NCBI GenBank assembly: GCA_947179155.2
Contig: OX359266.1
Span: 46,406,039 to 46,470,038 of the forward strand
Length of the DNA: 64,000 nt
From: Hedera helix
Lineage: Eukaryota; Streptophyta; Magnoliopsida; Apiales; Araliaceae
Direction of reading: 5' to 3'
The position numbers were made by a program, and so were the translations under genes. The notes under the pieces were generated by a model. The model worked only from the letters and a program-made list of their open reading frames with translations. It had not been told where the DNA came from and searched no databases. Of the stretch, positions 54,829 to 64,000 are shown piece after piece. Every line of letters starts with the position of its first letter. The stretch's first letter is position 1.

Positions 54829-57648
54829 TTACAACCTCCCCTCCTTATGAAATTTCGTCCCCGAAATTGACGTACCTGACATATCGAAGAGGTAAGGATA
54901 CTTAGATTTCATCTCAGATTCTAGCTCCCAGGTCATTTCCTCAGTATCTTGGTTCCTCCATAAAACCTTAACTTGAGGTATAACCTTTGAGCGTAGGATC
55001 TGCTCCTTCTTATCTAGGATCTTAACAGGTACCTCCTCATACGTTAAATCTTCTGCTATAACGTCTGGTTCTAACTCAATGACGTGATTTGGGTCCTTCA
55101 CATATTTACGTAACATAGATATGTGAAAAACGTTATGGATGCGAGACATAGTTGGTGGTAGGGCTAGTCTGTAGGCTACGGTTCCTACTCGATCGAGGAT
55201 TTCAAATGGGCCAATAAATCGAGGGTTAAGCTTTCCTCTCTTTCCGAATCTCGTAACTCCTTTCCATGGAGAAACACGTAAGAATACATGATCTCCGACG
55301 TTGAAACTTTCGTCTCTCCGATGAAGATCAGCATAACTTTTTTGTCGTTCTTGTGCGGTCTGTATTCGTTGTCGGATCATTTGGATATTTTCTGTTGTCA
55401 AGCGTACCAACTCGTGTCCCAACAGTTTTGCTTCTCCTACCTCATTCCAACATACTGGAGAGCGACATTTGCGTCCATATAAAGCCTCGAATGGAGCCAT
55501 ACCTATACTTGCTTGGTAACTGTTGTTGTAGGAAAATTCCACCAATGGCAAGTACTTATCCCAACTTCCTTTGAAATCTAGTACGCAAAGTCTCAAAAGA
55601 TCTTCGAGGGTCTGGATCGTCCTTTCCGATTGTCCGTCCGTTTGAGGATGGTATGCAGAACTAAAACGTAGTTCAGTGCCCATAGCTTTTTGTAGACTGA
55701 TCCAAAAGCGTGAAGTGAATCTAGGATCTCGATCAGAAACTATGGAAACTGGCATGCCATGCAATCTCACGATCTCATTTATGTACATACCGGCAAGACG
55801 TTCAAGTGAAAAGTTTTCTCGTATAGGCAAGAAATGAGCGGATTTGGTCAATCTATCTACGATGACCCAAATTGCATCTAAGCCTTGAGAAACTTTGGGA
55901 AGACCCGTCACGAAATCCATATTGATGTGTTCCCACTTCCATTCGGGAACCTCAAGTGGTTGTAAAGGACCCTTAGGTACTTGATGCTCTGCCTTGACAC
56001 GTTGACAAGTTAAGCACCTTGAGATAAACTCTGCAATCTCCCTTTTCATATTGTTCCACCAAAATGTATGTCGAAGATCTCGATACATCTTGGTACCTCC
56101 AGGGTGGATTGCAAATGGCGTGTTGTGTGCCTCCATCATGATTTTATGCTTTAATTCAGGATCGTTAGGAACACAGAGTCGAGAGTTGACTCGAAGTATT
56201 CCTTTCTCGTCGATTCTTGCTTCGGGAATGGTACCTTCTTGTACTTTCTTTATCATGTTTATCAGTTCCGGATCGGTAGCTTGAGCAGTTTTAATTTTAT
56301 CGATTAAAGCTGGTTCTACTTGCACGTGAGCAATCTTCGAGTGGGTCCCTGGTGTCTTTAGCTCCATCTCCATCTTTTGCAAGTCGTACAAAATACGCTT
56401 TTGTGTTGTCAGCAGTGCACTTGTACTCGCATAAGATTTTCTGCTCAAAGCGTCAGCTACAACGTTCGCCTTTCCCGGGTGATACTGGATTGTGTGATCA
56501 TAATCCTTCAACAGCTCAAGCCAACGTCGTTGTCGCATGTTGAGTTCCTTCTGGGTGAAGAAATACTTGAGACTTTTATGATCCGTATAGATATCCACTT
56601 TCTCTCCGTACAAGTAGTGTCTCCAGATCTTCAACGCGAAAACGACTGCTGCCAACTCTAGATCATGAGTAGGGTAATTTTTCTCATAATCTTTGAGTTG
56701 TCGAGAGGCATAGGCTATAACCTTTCCATGTTGCATAAGGACACAGCCTAGACCTTTGCCTGAAGCATCGCTGTATATGACAAATTCTCCCGATCCTGAT
56801 GGAATGGTCAGAACAGGAGCTGAAACAAGTCTCCTCTTAAGCTCTTGAAAACTTTTCTCGCATTGCTCGCTCCATATGAATTTTGTGCTTTTCCGAGTAA
56901 GCTGAGTTAATGGAGTGGCGATTCGAGAAAATCCTTCTACGAATCTCCGATAATAACCAGCTAGGCCCAGAAAATTTCGGACTTCGGTTACTGTCTTGGG
57001 TTGTTCCCAATTTAGTACCGTTTCAATCTTCGCAGGATCGACTGATATTCCTTGACTAGAAATCACATGCCCAAGAAACGTGACCTCCTCAAGCCAGAAC
57101 TCACATTTCTTCAACTTGGCATATAATTTGTTCTCACGGAGCTTCTGGAGTATCAATCTCAGGTGTTGTTCATGATCCTCACGACTTTTGGAGTATATGA
57201 GGATGTCATCAATAAAGACAACCACAAAATGATCCAAATATTCCTTGAATATTCGGTTCATCATGTCCATGAAAGCTGCAGGAGCATTGGTTAGTCCAAA
57301 AGGCATGACTAAAAACTCATAATGCCCATAACGAGTTCTGAAAGCAGTCTTTGGAATGTCCTCAGCTTTAACCTTTAACTGATGATATCCAGAACGGAGA
57401 TCAATCTTTGAGAAATGTTGAGCACCTTGTAATTGATCAAACATGTCATCGATCTGAGGCAACGGGTACCTGTTTTTGATGGTGACATGGTTCAATTCTC
57501 GGTAGTCAATGCACAATCTCATACTCCCGTCTTTCTTCTTCACAAATAGAACAGGAGCACCCCAAGGTGATGCACTCGGACGAATGAAACCAGTATCCAA
57601 CAATTCCTGTAGTTGGACTTTTAACTCTTGAAGTTCAATGGGAGCCAT
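54829..57648 (-). CDS. Pol polyprotein: reverse transcriptase, RNase H, integrase, chromodomain
   Basis: A 939-codon frame without interruption, beginning at an internal Met (MAPIEL) of the longer polyprotein. Reverse transcriptase has YxDD-type FIDD at 145-148. RNase H has D294, E331, D356 and D399. The integrase zinc finger has H508, H515, C545 and C548. The integrase core has D578, D639 and E675 with D-35-E spacing. A GPF/Y region (about 806-830) and a C-terminal chromodomain (about 860-920, WELESEMKSKYPYLF) follow. The stop codon lies 3 bp inside the 3' LTR. Chromodomains steer integration to chromatin. The linker to the protease is open in this frame up to about 57757, but the protease is in a different frame. 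Confidence 0.93.
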   Translation of the reverse strand: MAPIELQELKVQLQELLDTGFIRPSASPWGAPVLFVKKKDGSMRLCIDYRELNHVTIKNRYPLPQIDDMFDQLQGAQHFSKIDLRSGYHQLKVKAEDIPKTAFRTRYGHYEFLVMPFGLTNAPAAFMDMMNRIFKEYLDHFVVVFIDDILIYSKSREDHEQHLRLILQKLRENKLYAKLKKCEFWLEEVTFLGHVISSQGISVDPAKIETVLNWEQPKTVTEVRNFLGLAGYYRRFVEGFSRIATPLTQLTRKSTKFIWSEQCEKSFQELKRRLVSAPVLTIPSGSGEFVIYSDASGKGLGCVLMQHGKVIAYASRQLKDYEKNYPTHDLELAAVVFALKIWRHYLYGEKVDIYTDHKSLKYFFTQKELNMRQRRWLELLKDYDHTIQYHPGKANVVADALSRKSYASTSALLTTQKRILYDLQKMEMELKTPGTHSKIAHVQVEPALIDKIKTAQATDPELINMIKKVQEGTIPEARIDEKGILRVNSRLCVPNDPELKHKIMMEAHNTPFAIHPGGTKMYRDLRHTFWWNNMKREIAEFISRCLTCQRVKAEHQVPKGPLQPLEVPEWKWEHINMDFVTGLPKVSQGLDAIWVIVDRLTKSAHFLPIRENFSLERLAGMYINEIVRLHGMPVSIVSDRDPRFTSRFWISLQKAMGTELRFSSAYHPQTDGQSERTIQTLEDLLRLCVLDFKGSWDKYLPLVEFSYNNSYQASIGMAPFEALYGRKCRSPVCWNEVGEAKLLGHELVRLTTENIQMIRQRIQTAQERQKSYADLHRRDESFNVGDHVFLRVSPWKGVTRFGKRGKLNPRFIGPFEILDRVGTVAYRLALPPTMSRIHNVFHISMLRKYVKDPNHVIELEPDVIAEDLTYEEVPVKILDKKEQILRSKVIPQVKVLWRNQDTEEMTWELESEMKSKYPYLFDMSGTSISGTKFHKEGRL
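54834..54846 (-). other. Polypurine tract
   Basis: Minus-strand AAGGAGGGGAGGT immediately upstream of the 3' LTR, the expected plus-strand primer site. It overlaps the last codons of pol. Confidence 0.8.
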
Positions 57649-58268
57649 TCGGTATGGAGTTTTGGAAATGGGCTTAGTACCGGGTTCAAGATCGATACAG
57701 AATTCAATTTCTCGGTTTGGGGGTAAGCCAGGAAGTTCCTCAGGAAAAACGTCAGGAACTCATTAACAATAGGAATATCATTCAAGTTTGACATATTTTT
57801 GTTCAAATCAATGACATGGGCTAAAAAGGTTTGACATCCGTTTTTCAATAAACGAATGACTTTATGGCTAGAAATAATAGTTATAGATTTCAATGGTTTA
57901 GTTGCTTGAATTTGCATGACAGGTTGATTAGGAATATGAAAACTAATAATCTTATGAAAACAATCAATTTTAGCATGATGGGTAGTCAACCAATCAATTC
58001 CTAAAATCACATCAAATTCATGCATCTCCAAAGAAATAAGGTCAACAGGTAATGTGAGGTTATTGATTTGAACTAGGCAAGATTTATAGATATTAAATGT
58101 AATAGGTATTTCTCCCAATGAGGTTTCAACTGATAAGACAAGATTTAAGTTTTCAATAGTCAAATTTAAACGTTGAGTACATATAGGTGAGATAAAAGAG
58201 TGGATAGAGCCAGTATCTAATAGAGCGTAGAATTCACGAGAATTTATGAATAGCTTACCAGTTATCAC
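57621..58268 (-). pseudogene. Aspartic protease domain, out of frame with pol
   Basis: A 215-codon open stretch with LLDTGSIHSFIS (catalytic DTGS at 18-21) and VILGIDWLTTHHAKIDC, the protease core of Ty3/gypsy elements. It lacks an ATG at its 5' end and is preceded by an in-frame TAG. At its 3' end the conserved protease-RT linker changes frame near 57751-57762, so protease and pol cannot be made as one chain without a frameshift. This is a one-base indel, a sequencing error or, less likely, programmed frameshifting. Confidence 0.8.
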
Positions 58269-58461
58269 CTACTTCGGTTTCTTGACTGTTATCGTCAAAT
58301 CGAATCCCGAGTACTTCATTCAGATCTTCACGTATTTCAACCATGGAAATACCACTAAATAATTCTCTAACGAACTGTTTCTCGGATTCCTCAACTTCAT
58401 CAGTAGTAACGTACCAATGATTTCTATAAGAATAGTATTTTCGATAGACTGCAGTTTCCAC
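58255..58461 (-). other. Short open stretch upstream of the protease, unrecognised
   Basis: 68 codons, acidic, with no ATG at its 5' end; it contains SEKQFVRELFSGISMVEI. It overlaps the 5' end of the protease frame by 14 nt. No gag or zinc-knuckle motif is visible. Confidence 0.35.
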
Positions 58462-58503
58462 GATAGTGACTAACTTAACCTGAATTCCTTTAAATTGTAA
58501 CGC

Positions 58504-58890
58504 TCAAAAGTATAGAAACATCATTTTTAAATAATCTTGAAACTCATAGCTGGAACACCATAAATCCCAAAGACTTATATGAAACGTCCATATATTCCGA
58601 TCCTTTGTTATCGAGCATAACCAGGTGATATGATTCTTCCAATTAGTGAGCAGATTAAAGGCAATAATTTCCGCAAGTTCATTACTTCCTTTAATTGCTT
58701 CTAATAACGGATCTGGAACGACTGTAGTAGAGCTTTCACCTTCATCCTTACTGGATAGAACACGCATAATTTTTGCCTTAGGCAAATGATTCAACTCTGA
58801 GTTTGTAAGAAGATTATTCGTCGCCTCTTGTTTTGCAGCTACATTTGTTTCGGTCATTCCATAGTTAACCTTCTGATTTCTAGATGCCAT
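58504..58890 (-). other. Open frame in the gag position, unrecognised
   Basis: 128 codons from an ATG at 58888-58890 (MASRNQKVNYGMTETN). It sits where gag should begin, about 200 bp after the 5' LTR. It has no gag core signature and no CCHC knuckle. The whole gap between 5' LTR and protease is about 0.8 kb, too short for a normal gag. It may be a gag N-terminus followed by a deletion, or acquired sequence. Confidence 0.4.
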
Positions 58891-59076
58891 ACTTAACTGT
58901 GGTCACAAAATAATTGTTAGTTCAAACAAACTGACTCATCACTTCATGTCCCTATATTTAAATCAACTCATTAGATAATAAAATCTAATTTAGGTGGGAC
59001 ACACTAGTGACTGATTCTATTCGTCTCTCCCCTCCTAATTCTAACCCCAGATCTCCATTAAAGACCATATCCCTAA

Positions 59077-59088
59077 GCTCTGATGCCA
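59077..59088 (-). other. Primer binding site (initiator tRNA-Met type)
   Basis: Minus-strand TGGCATCAGAGC, 2 bp from the 5' LTR, one mismatch from the standard TGGTATCAGAGC. Confidence 0.8.
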
Positions 59089-59090
59089 AC

Positions 59091-62000
59091 TGTGACGCCC
59101 CCAAATTTGGGCCCACACAGCCCAAACTTGAGTCGTCAAAAGACTACAACAAAATTATTACAACAAAGCACAGCGTACAACAATACAATGTATATTAATA
59201 CACAATTAAATCTTCACTATTATTGTCACACTATTTTACAACACGTGAAGACTACGACAGCTATTTCTCGGACTCTCACTCCATCCCCCGGCTAGACCCC
59301 GTTATGTTTTCATCTCCTGTTGAAAAACAATGGAACGAAAAGAAAGGGTGAGCTCAAATAGCCCAGTAAGAAATATCATGACTAAGATAATGACGAATAA
59401 ATTATCATTAGCCTTCAACAGTTGAGTTCTTGATAGAATACAATAGACTACAAGGTTTATATCAAAAACTGTAGTTAAATTCTTAAACAATGTTCAGATC
59501 AATAATAGCAGCGGAATGAGCAATCTATTAGAAGAATAATGCAGACTATAATGTCCACTCGCTTCTCTTTTTTGTAAAAATATCATCAACTTTTATCATC
59601 TGAAATACCATTAGTCATGATAATAAAAATTCACAGTTCCTGATCATAATCATGCAGATCAACAGTTCATATTTGCATTACGGGCCAAAGACATTTAATA
59701 TAACACCAACGGTCATGATTATACCAGATTCAGCCTTTGGTAATAATCATACCAATCAACAGTTCATCTTTGCACTACGGGCCAAAGATATTCAATAAAG
59801 CACCAACGGTCATGATTATACCAGATTCAGCCTTTGGTCATAATCATACCAACCAACAGTTCATCTTTGTACTACGGGTCAAAGAGAACATTCACCACGT
59901 GTCATAAAAGACACCGAACAGATGTATCGCCTTTAACCTAGTATATCGCCTTTAACCTATCATCTGTTCAACAATTATATCACATCTGTGCCCCCGGCCA
60001 CAAATATTCACAACAGCTTGATTCTTGATGATTAATACAAATAACAGTGATACAAATGATGAACAGAAGAACAGGATAAACAATAAGTATCGGAAGTTTA
60101 CTTTGTGCAGATTCAAATAATGTCCAAATTGCCAACATGATGTGGAGTGAAATTTAAAAATGATATTCAAGATCCACAGTTCAGAATAACGATTACAGTT
60201 CAATAGAAATGTTCAGAAAATAGGAAGGTTCAGTTGAACTAATGAAATTCAACTATTATGGAACATATAATATTTTTAGGAATTATAGAAGCAATAGTTC
60301 CATAATAAGTTTCGATTTAGGTGTATGGAAGAAAATAATATCCCTTACCGTAGCAGGTTTGATTAACAAAAGGTGAAGGGAATTAATATCCCTTACCATA
60401 GTAAGTTTGAATAATGGAAGATGAAAAAGATGGTATCCCTTATGAGTATAAAGGAAAATGATATCACTTACGAATATGGAATAAAAGTGTCATGTGATAA
60501 TTCGTGTAGACAAATTATTTCCACACGAGACAAATAAAAAGGGTTATTCACCAACAGGCGATAATCCGCACCGTAAGGTTATTCCCATCAATTTGAATAC
60601 GAATAGTTATTCACCAAACAGGCGTAATCCGCACCGTAAGGTTATTCCCACAATTTAATAGAATTTGAACACGAAGAGTTATTCACCAAACAGGCGTAAT
60701 CCGCACCGTAAGGTTATTCTCAAAGATTAATAAGGAATGAATACAAAAGGTTATTCACCAACAGGCGGTAAACCGCGCCGTAAGGTTATTCCCACAATTT
60801 AATACATGGAAATAAATGGCACAAGAAAGAAACGATATTATTTTCGAGAATCAAAGAATGATAATCCCTTCAAGTAAGAAAGAAAATAATATCCATTTAT
60901 GATGATGAAAAGAGTGATACCCCTTACCGTAGTAAATTTAAATAATATAAGATGAAAGAATATGATATTCCTTACCGTAGTAAGTTTAAATAATAGAAGA
61001 TGAAAGAATATGATATTCCTTACCACAGTAAATTTAAGAGTGTGAAAAGAATAATATTCCTTACCGTAGTAAGTTTAAGAGTGTGAAAAGAATAATATTC
61101 CTTACCTTAACACGTGACTGGATATTGATTTAAATGAGGTTGATCAACCTATATTTTTATAATAAAATTAGTAATTTCCACATATAAATTTCAAAGTGTA
61201 TGATAACTCGTATAATATGAATTATCAAAATTATATATATTTAACATAATTTTTGTAGTATAATATAACTACTTTTAAATAGTTTTAAAAATAATATTCC
61301 AAAATAAATCTTCCAAAGAAAGCTTTTAAAAATGAATCTTCTCAAAGAAGAGTCTTCTAAAGGAAGATTTGTGAATACCGTGAAAAATAGGAATTTATAA
61401 AATTATTACTCTTTAATAAAAGACTTACTTGAAAAATTCCTGCACTCCTTTTGGCTTTCAAACACTCAAAATAGCCTTACTATTCTCAGAGAAAACTCAT
61501 AAAATTCTTATAGAAAAATTTTATGTTTTAGGTGTGATTTTTCTATTCAGCTGAACAAGCTATTTATAGGAGAAAATAAGTTACTATGCGTGGTAGGTGG
61601 GCTGAAAAATATTCAGCAGAGGCTGCTGCGCAGCCTCCACCAACCCACTTCAGCAAATTCACATTTCTCACATTTCATGTGGGCCCCACAGTGGGTCCCA
61701 CATATTTCTTACTATTCACTTACTATTCACGTTACTATTCACGTCACTATTCACGTTACTATTCACGTCACTATTCACGTTACTATTTCAAATAGTAAAA
61801 TTAATTATTTTATTTTTTTTTTATTTATTTATTTATTCTTCCTGTGAGTCCAACATATAAAATAATGTTACCATAATAATGTAAGAAACACGTTACATAT
61901 TTTTATTAATTTAATAATATAAATTACAGTATATTTGCTACTGTGACAATTATTAGATTCAATAATTTTAAACTACAGTGCACCAACAATTATTGACTCG

Positions 62001-62528
62001 ATGATATGAAATACAGTGTAATGACAATTATTGAATCAATAATGCAAAATACTGTGTAGCAACAATAATTGAATTGATAATATAAAATATTATGCAGTGA
62101 CAATTATTGATGAAATGATGCGCAACAGTTACGGTGTCAATTATCAGACCAATAATATGAGACACTGTGCAATACCGTGTGCTACTGTAGAGTACCGTGT
62201 GCTACAGAAAATACCATAATTTACCGTATGCTACTATTCTTTTATCACCAGTATTTTAACAGTTAACACCGTTGACTATTTTTATTTAAAAAGGTTACTT
62301 CTGTCGTTTTCTATATCCGACAAATATTCCGTTGTGGGGTCCACAAATAATTTGTTATTTCGGCGCCGTCGTACGACCCGAATATTCCCCGACAAAACGA
62401 ATATTGTCCGTCAAAATAAAATTTGCATATAACATCCTTAACTTTCGTCAATTTAACCACTTACTGTTTCATGAAAAATATATAAAGAAAAATTAAATTT
62501 TATATTTCATAAAATTCGGGGTCTTACA
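59091..62528 (-). repeat. 5' LTR of the chromovirus-like element
   Basis: 3438 bp, nearly identical to the 3' LTR. Minus-strand transcription should start about 30 bp left of the TATA at 61561-61569, leaving a U3 of roughly 1 kb and a long R/U5 of about 2.4 kb that contains the tandem arrays. Confidence 0.95.
61561..61569 (-). promoter_or_regulatory. TATA box of the 5' LTR promoter
   Basis: Minus-strand CTATAAATA in context CCTATAAATAGC, preceded on its upstream side by a CACTATTCACGTTACTATT-type short repeat array (about 61705-61785). Confidence 0.65.
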
Positions 62529-62645
62529 ATCAGGTAAAAATCGGTACTGAATAAGTTTTTCAGTTCGATAGTCCAGTTCAATCGATACCGCTTTTAGTAC
62601 ATAAATTATGTATTTAGGAAAGGAAACTGATATTTTTGTAGTGTT

Positions 62646-62860
62646 TTTTATTATTTTCGCATGTGGGCCCCATTTTTTTTACCTATAGCGACAGTTTTAA
62701 AACCGTCGCTATAGACCTATGATGACATTTTTCACATATAAAGTGTCGCAATAGGTCTATAGCGACGGTTTTAACATGTAAAGTGTAGTTATAGATATAT
62801 AGCGACGGTTTTAAAATCGTTACTATAGGTAAAAATGGGGTCCACATGCAAAAATAACAG
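62646..62860. mobile_element. MITE-like inverted-repeat element
   Basis: The ends are inverted copies (left GCATGTGGGCCCCATTTTTT, right AAAAATGGGGTCCACATGC). The interior has several copies of TATAGCGACGGTTTTAAAA in both orientations. It has no coding capacity. The target duplication could not be fixed, so the family is not assigned. Confidence 0.65.
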
Positions 62861-63240
62861 TTCCCTCTGGGAAACTAATAGTATACCTGTGCAAAGCACA
62901 TGGTTTTATTCTTAAATCTTATATTTATTTTTTATATAATATTTTGAATAAAGTAAGTAATATTACTTTTGACTTAACAGGTTATTTTTTTTATATGTTA
63001 ATATTTTTGGCTTTTTCCAAATTTTATTTATTAATTATTTATGTTTAATGATAAATTTTTCATTTTTTTTATTCTCTAAGTTAATTTTTGTACATTTATT
63101 TATGATTTAAAATTTTCCATATTTTTTGAGTTATCTATGTTTAGATTTTTTATTTTGCAATAAATTTCTTTTATACTAATAATTATGCATTAGCATGAAC
63201 TATTTTTAACCTTAAATTCAAAATATTTTGAGATTCCTTT
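62861..63240. other. AT-rich sequence without recognised features
   Basis: Mostly T-rich; nothing recognisable. Confidence 0.5.
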
Positions 63241-63679
63241 TGTAATGACCACGAATTTCATTAGTCATTGTAAATATACTTAATAAATATTTAGCAATGA
63301 ATTTAAGCTTTTCACATTAATTAATTGTGCATTAGATAATTAAATAAATGTACTTACGTGCTTGTATATTTATTTAAAGGATTAAAGCAAAGTGTATAAT
63401 TAATTAAAGCAAATCTAATTGGATTATATTTTAAATCCAAATAAGTTGATAAACTAGGTTAAAGATATTAACCTAGTAGCTCATGTAATTAATTTGATTA
63501 CTAGCCCATGTAATTAATTAAACAAGCCCAATGCTTGATTTAATTAAATGTAACCTAGACTATTTAATATAAGCCCAATGTGTTATTTAAATTGAGCCCA
63601 AACAATTTAATTGAATGAGCCCAATAGAAGTTATTCCCAAGCCCAATGTAAAGTCCAATACAAGTCAAAACTTTGGTCA

Positions 63680-63731
<52 letters not shown>

Positions 63732-64000
63732 GCACATTTTAGCATTAAAAATAAAGGAAAAATGGCTTGAAAAAGCCAATTTGCTGAATTTTTGAGGGCC
63801 CCACTTGGATAACTTGATTTCCTAGATTGCTTGAAAATTCATCCATGTCATAAGTTGGTCAACAACTCTAGTCATTCCAAAAGTCTATCAACTAGTCATT
63901 CAATCAAATAGTAAACTAGTTTAGCCTTTAATTTCACCAACATGGGTGAATTAGCAAGCTAATGGAGGATTAGTGGTGGGCTATAAATAGAATGCTCCAC
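63241..64000 (+). mobile_element. Possible partial LTR at the window edge
   Basis: Starts TGTAATGACCACGAATTTCA, a start style common in plant Ty3/gypsy LTRs, and has a TATAAATAG at 63981-63989 about 740 bp in. It also contains repeated AAGCCCAATG/GAGCCCAA motifs (63530-63650). The far end is outside the window, so this stays tentative. Confidence 0.35.
63681..63731. repeat. TA microsatellite
   Basis: About 51 bp of TA repeat interrupted twice by TG. Confidence 0.9.

Larger units (their letters stand above)
51397..54833 (-). repeat. 3' LTR of the chromovirus-like element
   Basis: 3437 bp. The differences from the other LTR that I noticed are one substitution (A at 53934, G at 61628) and one base in a T run near 54120. 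It contains several internal tandem arrays. Confidence 0.95.
51397..62528 (-). mobile_element. Chromovirus-like Ty3/gypsy LTR retrotransposon (Tekay/Del type), young
   Basis: An 11.13-kb element on the minus strand, flanked by the 5-bp target duplication ATCAG (51392-51396 and 62529-62533). LTRs of 3437 and 3438 bp start TGTGACGCCC and end TTACA. Domain order on the minus strand is protease, reverse transcriptase, RNase H, integrase, chromodomain. The tRNA-iMet-type primer site and C-terminal chromodomain place it with the chromoviruses; the long LTRs suggest Tekay/Del. There is no recognisable gag. Confidence 0.93.

Overview
The window is nuclear DNA from a flowering plant, most likely a eudicot. 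It is AT-rich and carries single-exon FAD2-type (microsomal oleate desaturase-like) genes, a PEBP/MFT-type gene fragment with the canonical plant exon sizes (62 and 41 nt), and Athila-like and chromovirus-type Ty3/gypsy LTR retrotransposons. I cannot name the species. Divergent FAD2 arrays of this kind are known from lineages that make acetylenic, conjugated or hydroxylated fatty acids, but that link is inference.

From 1 to about 50555 the window is a tandem array of a C-B-A gene module. C is on the minus strand; B and A are on the plus strand. C and B are divergent and share a ~1.2-kb promoter region; A and the next C converge. Units 1 and 2 (1-10452 and 10453-20904) are offset by exactly 10452 bp and look more than 99.9% identical by eye. 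Unit 3 (20905-33185) is slightly older and carries an extra 2-kb segment holding a broken MFT-like gene and a 35-base poly-G run. Unit 4 (33186-47840) is old: its C and B are pseudogenes and a 6.9-kb Athila-like element sits inside B. A partial fifth unit (47841-50555) starts in the middle of a B pseudogene.

The three gene types have different fates. A (four copies, 382 aa, identical proteins) is the only type that looks fully healthy. It has the FAD2 length, eight histidines at FAD2 positions and a C-terminal aromatic ER-retrieval motif, but unusual residues near the active site (HECDHH, HVCHH, G104, C295, I324). B (three open copies, 393 aa) has lost one codon in histidine box 1, has HCRHH in box 2, and has a stop-loss tail that buries the ER motif. 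C (two complete copies and one partial) keeps all histidines, but the complete copies end six residues early at a nonsense codon and so lack the ER motif. The reading is a locus where A is maintained while B and C have decayed or changed role.

From 51397 to 62528 lies a young, reverse-oriented chromovirus-like Ty3/gypsy element (11.1 kb, LTRs ~3.44 kb and nearly identical, 5-bp target duplication). Its pol reads intact, but it has no recognisable gag and the protease is out of frame with pol. A MITE-like inverted repeat (62646-62860), a TA microsatellite and what may be the start of another LTR (63241-64000) end the window.
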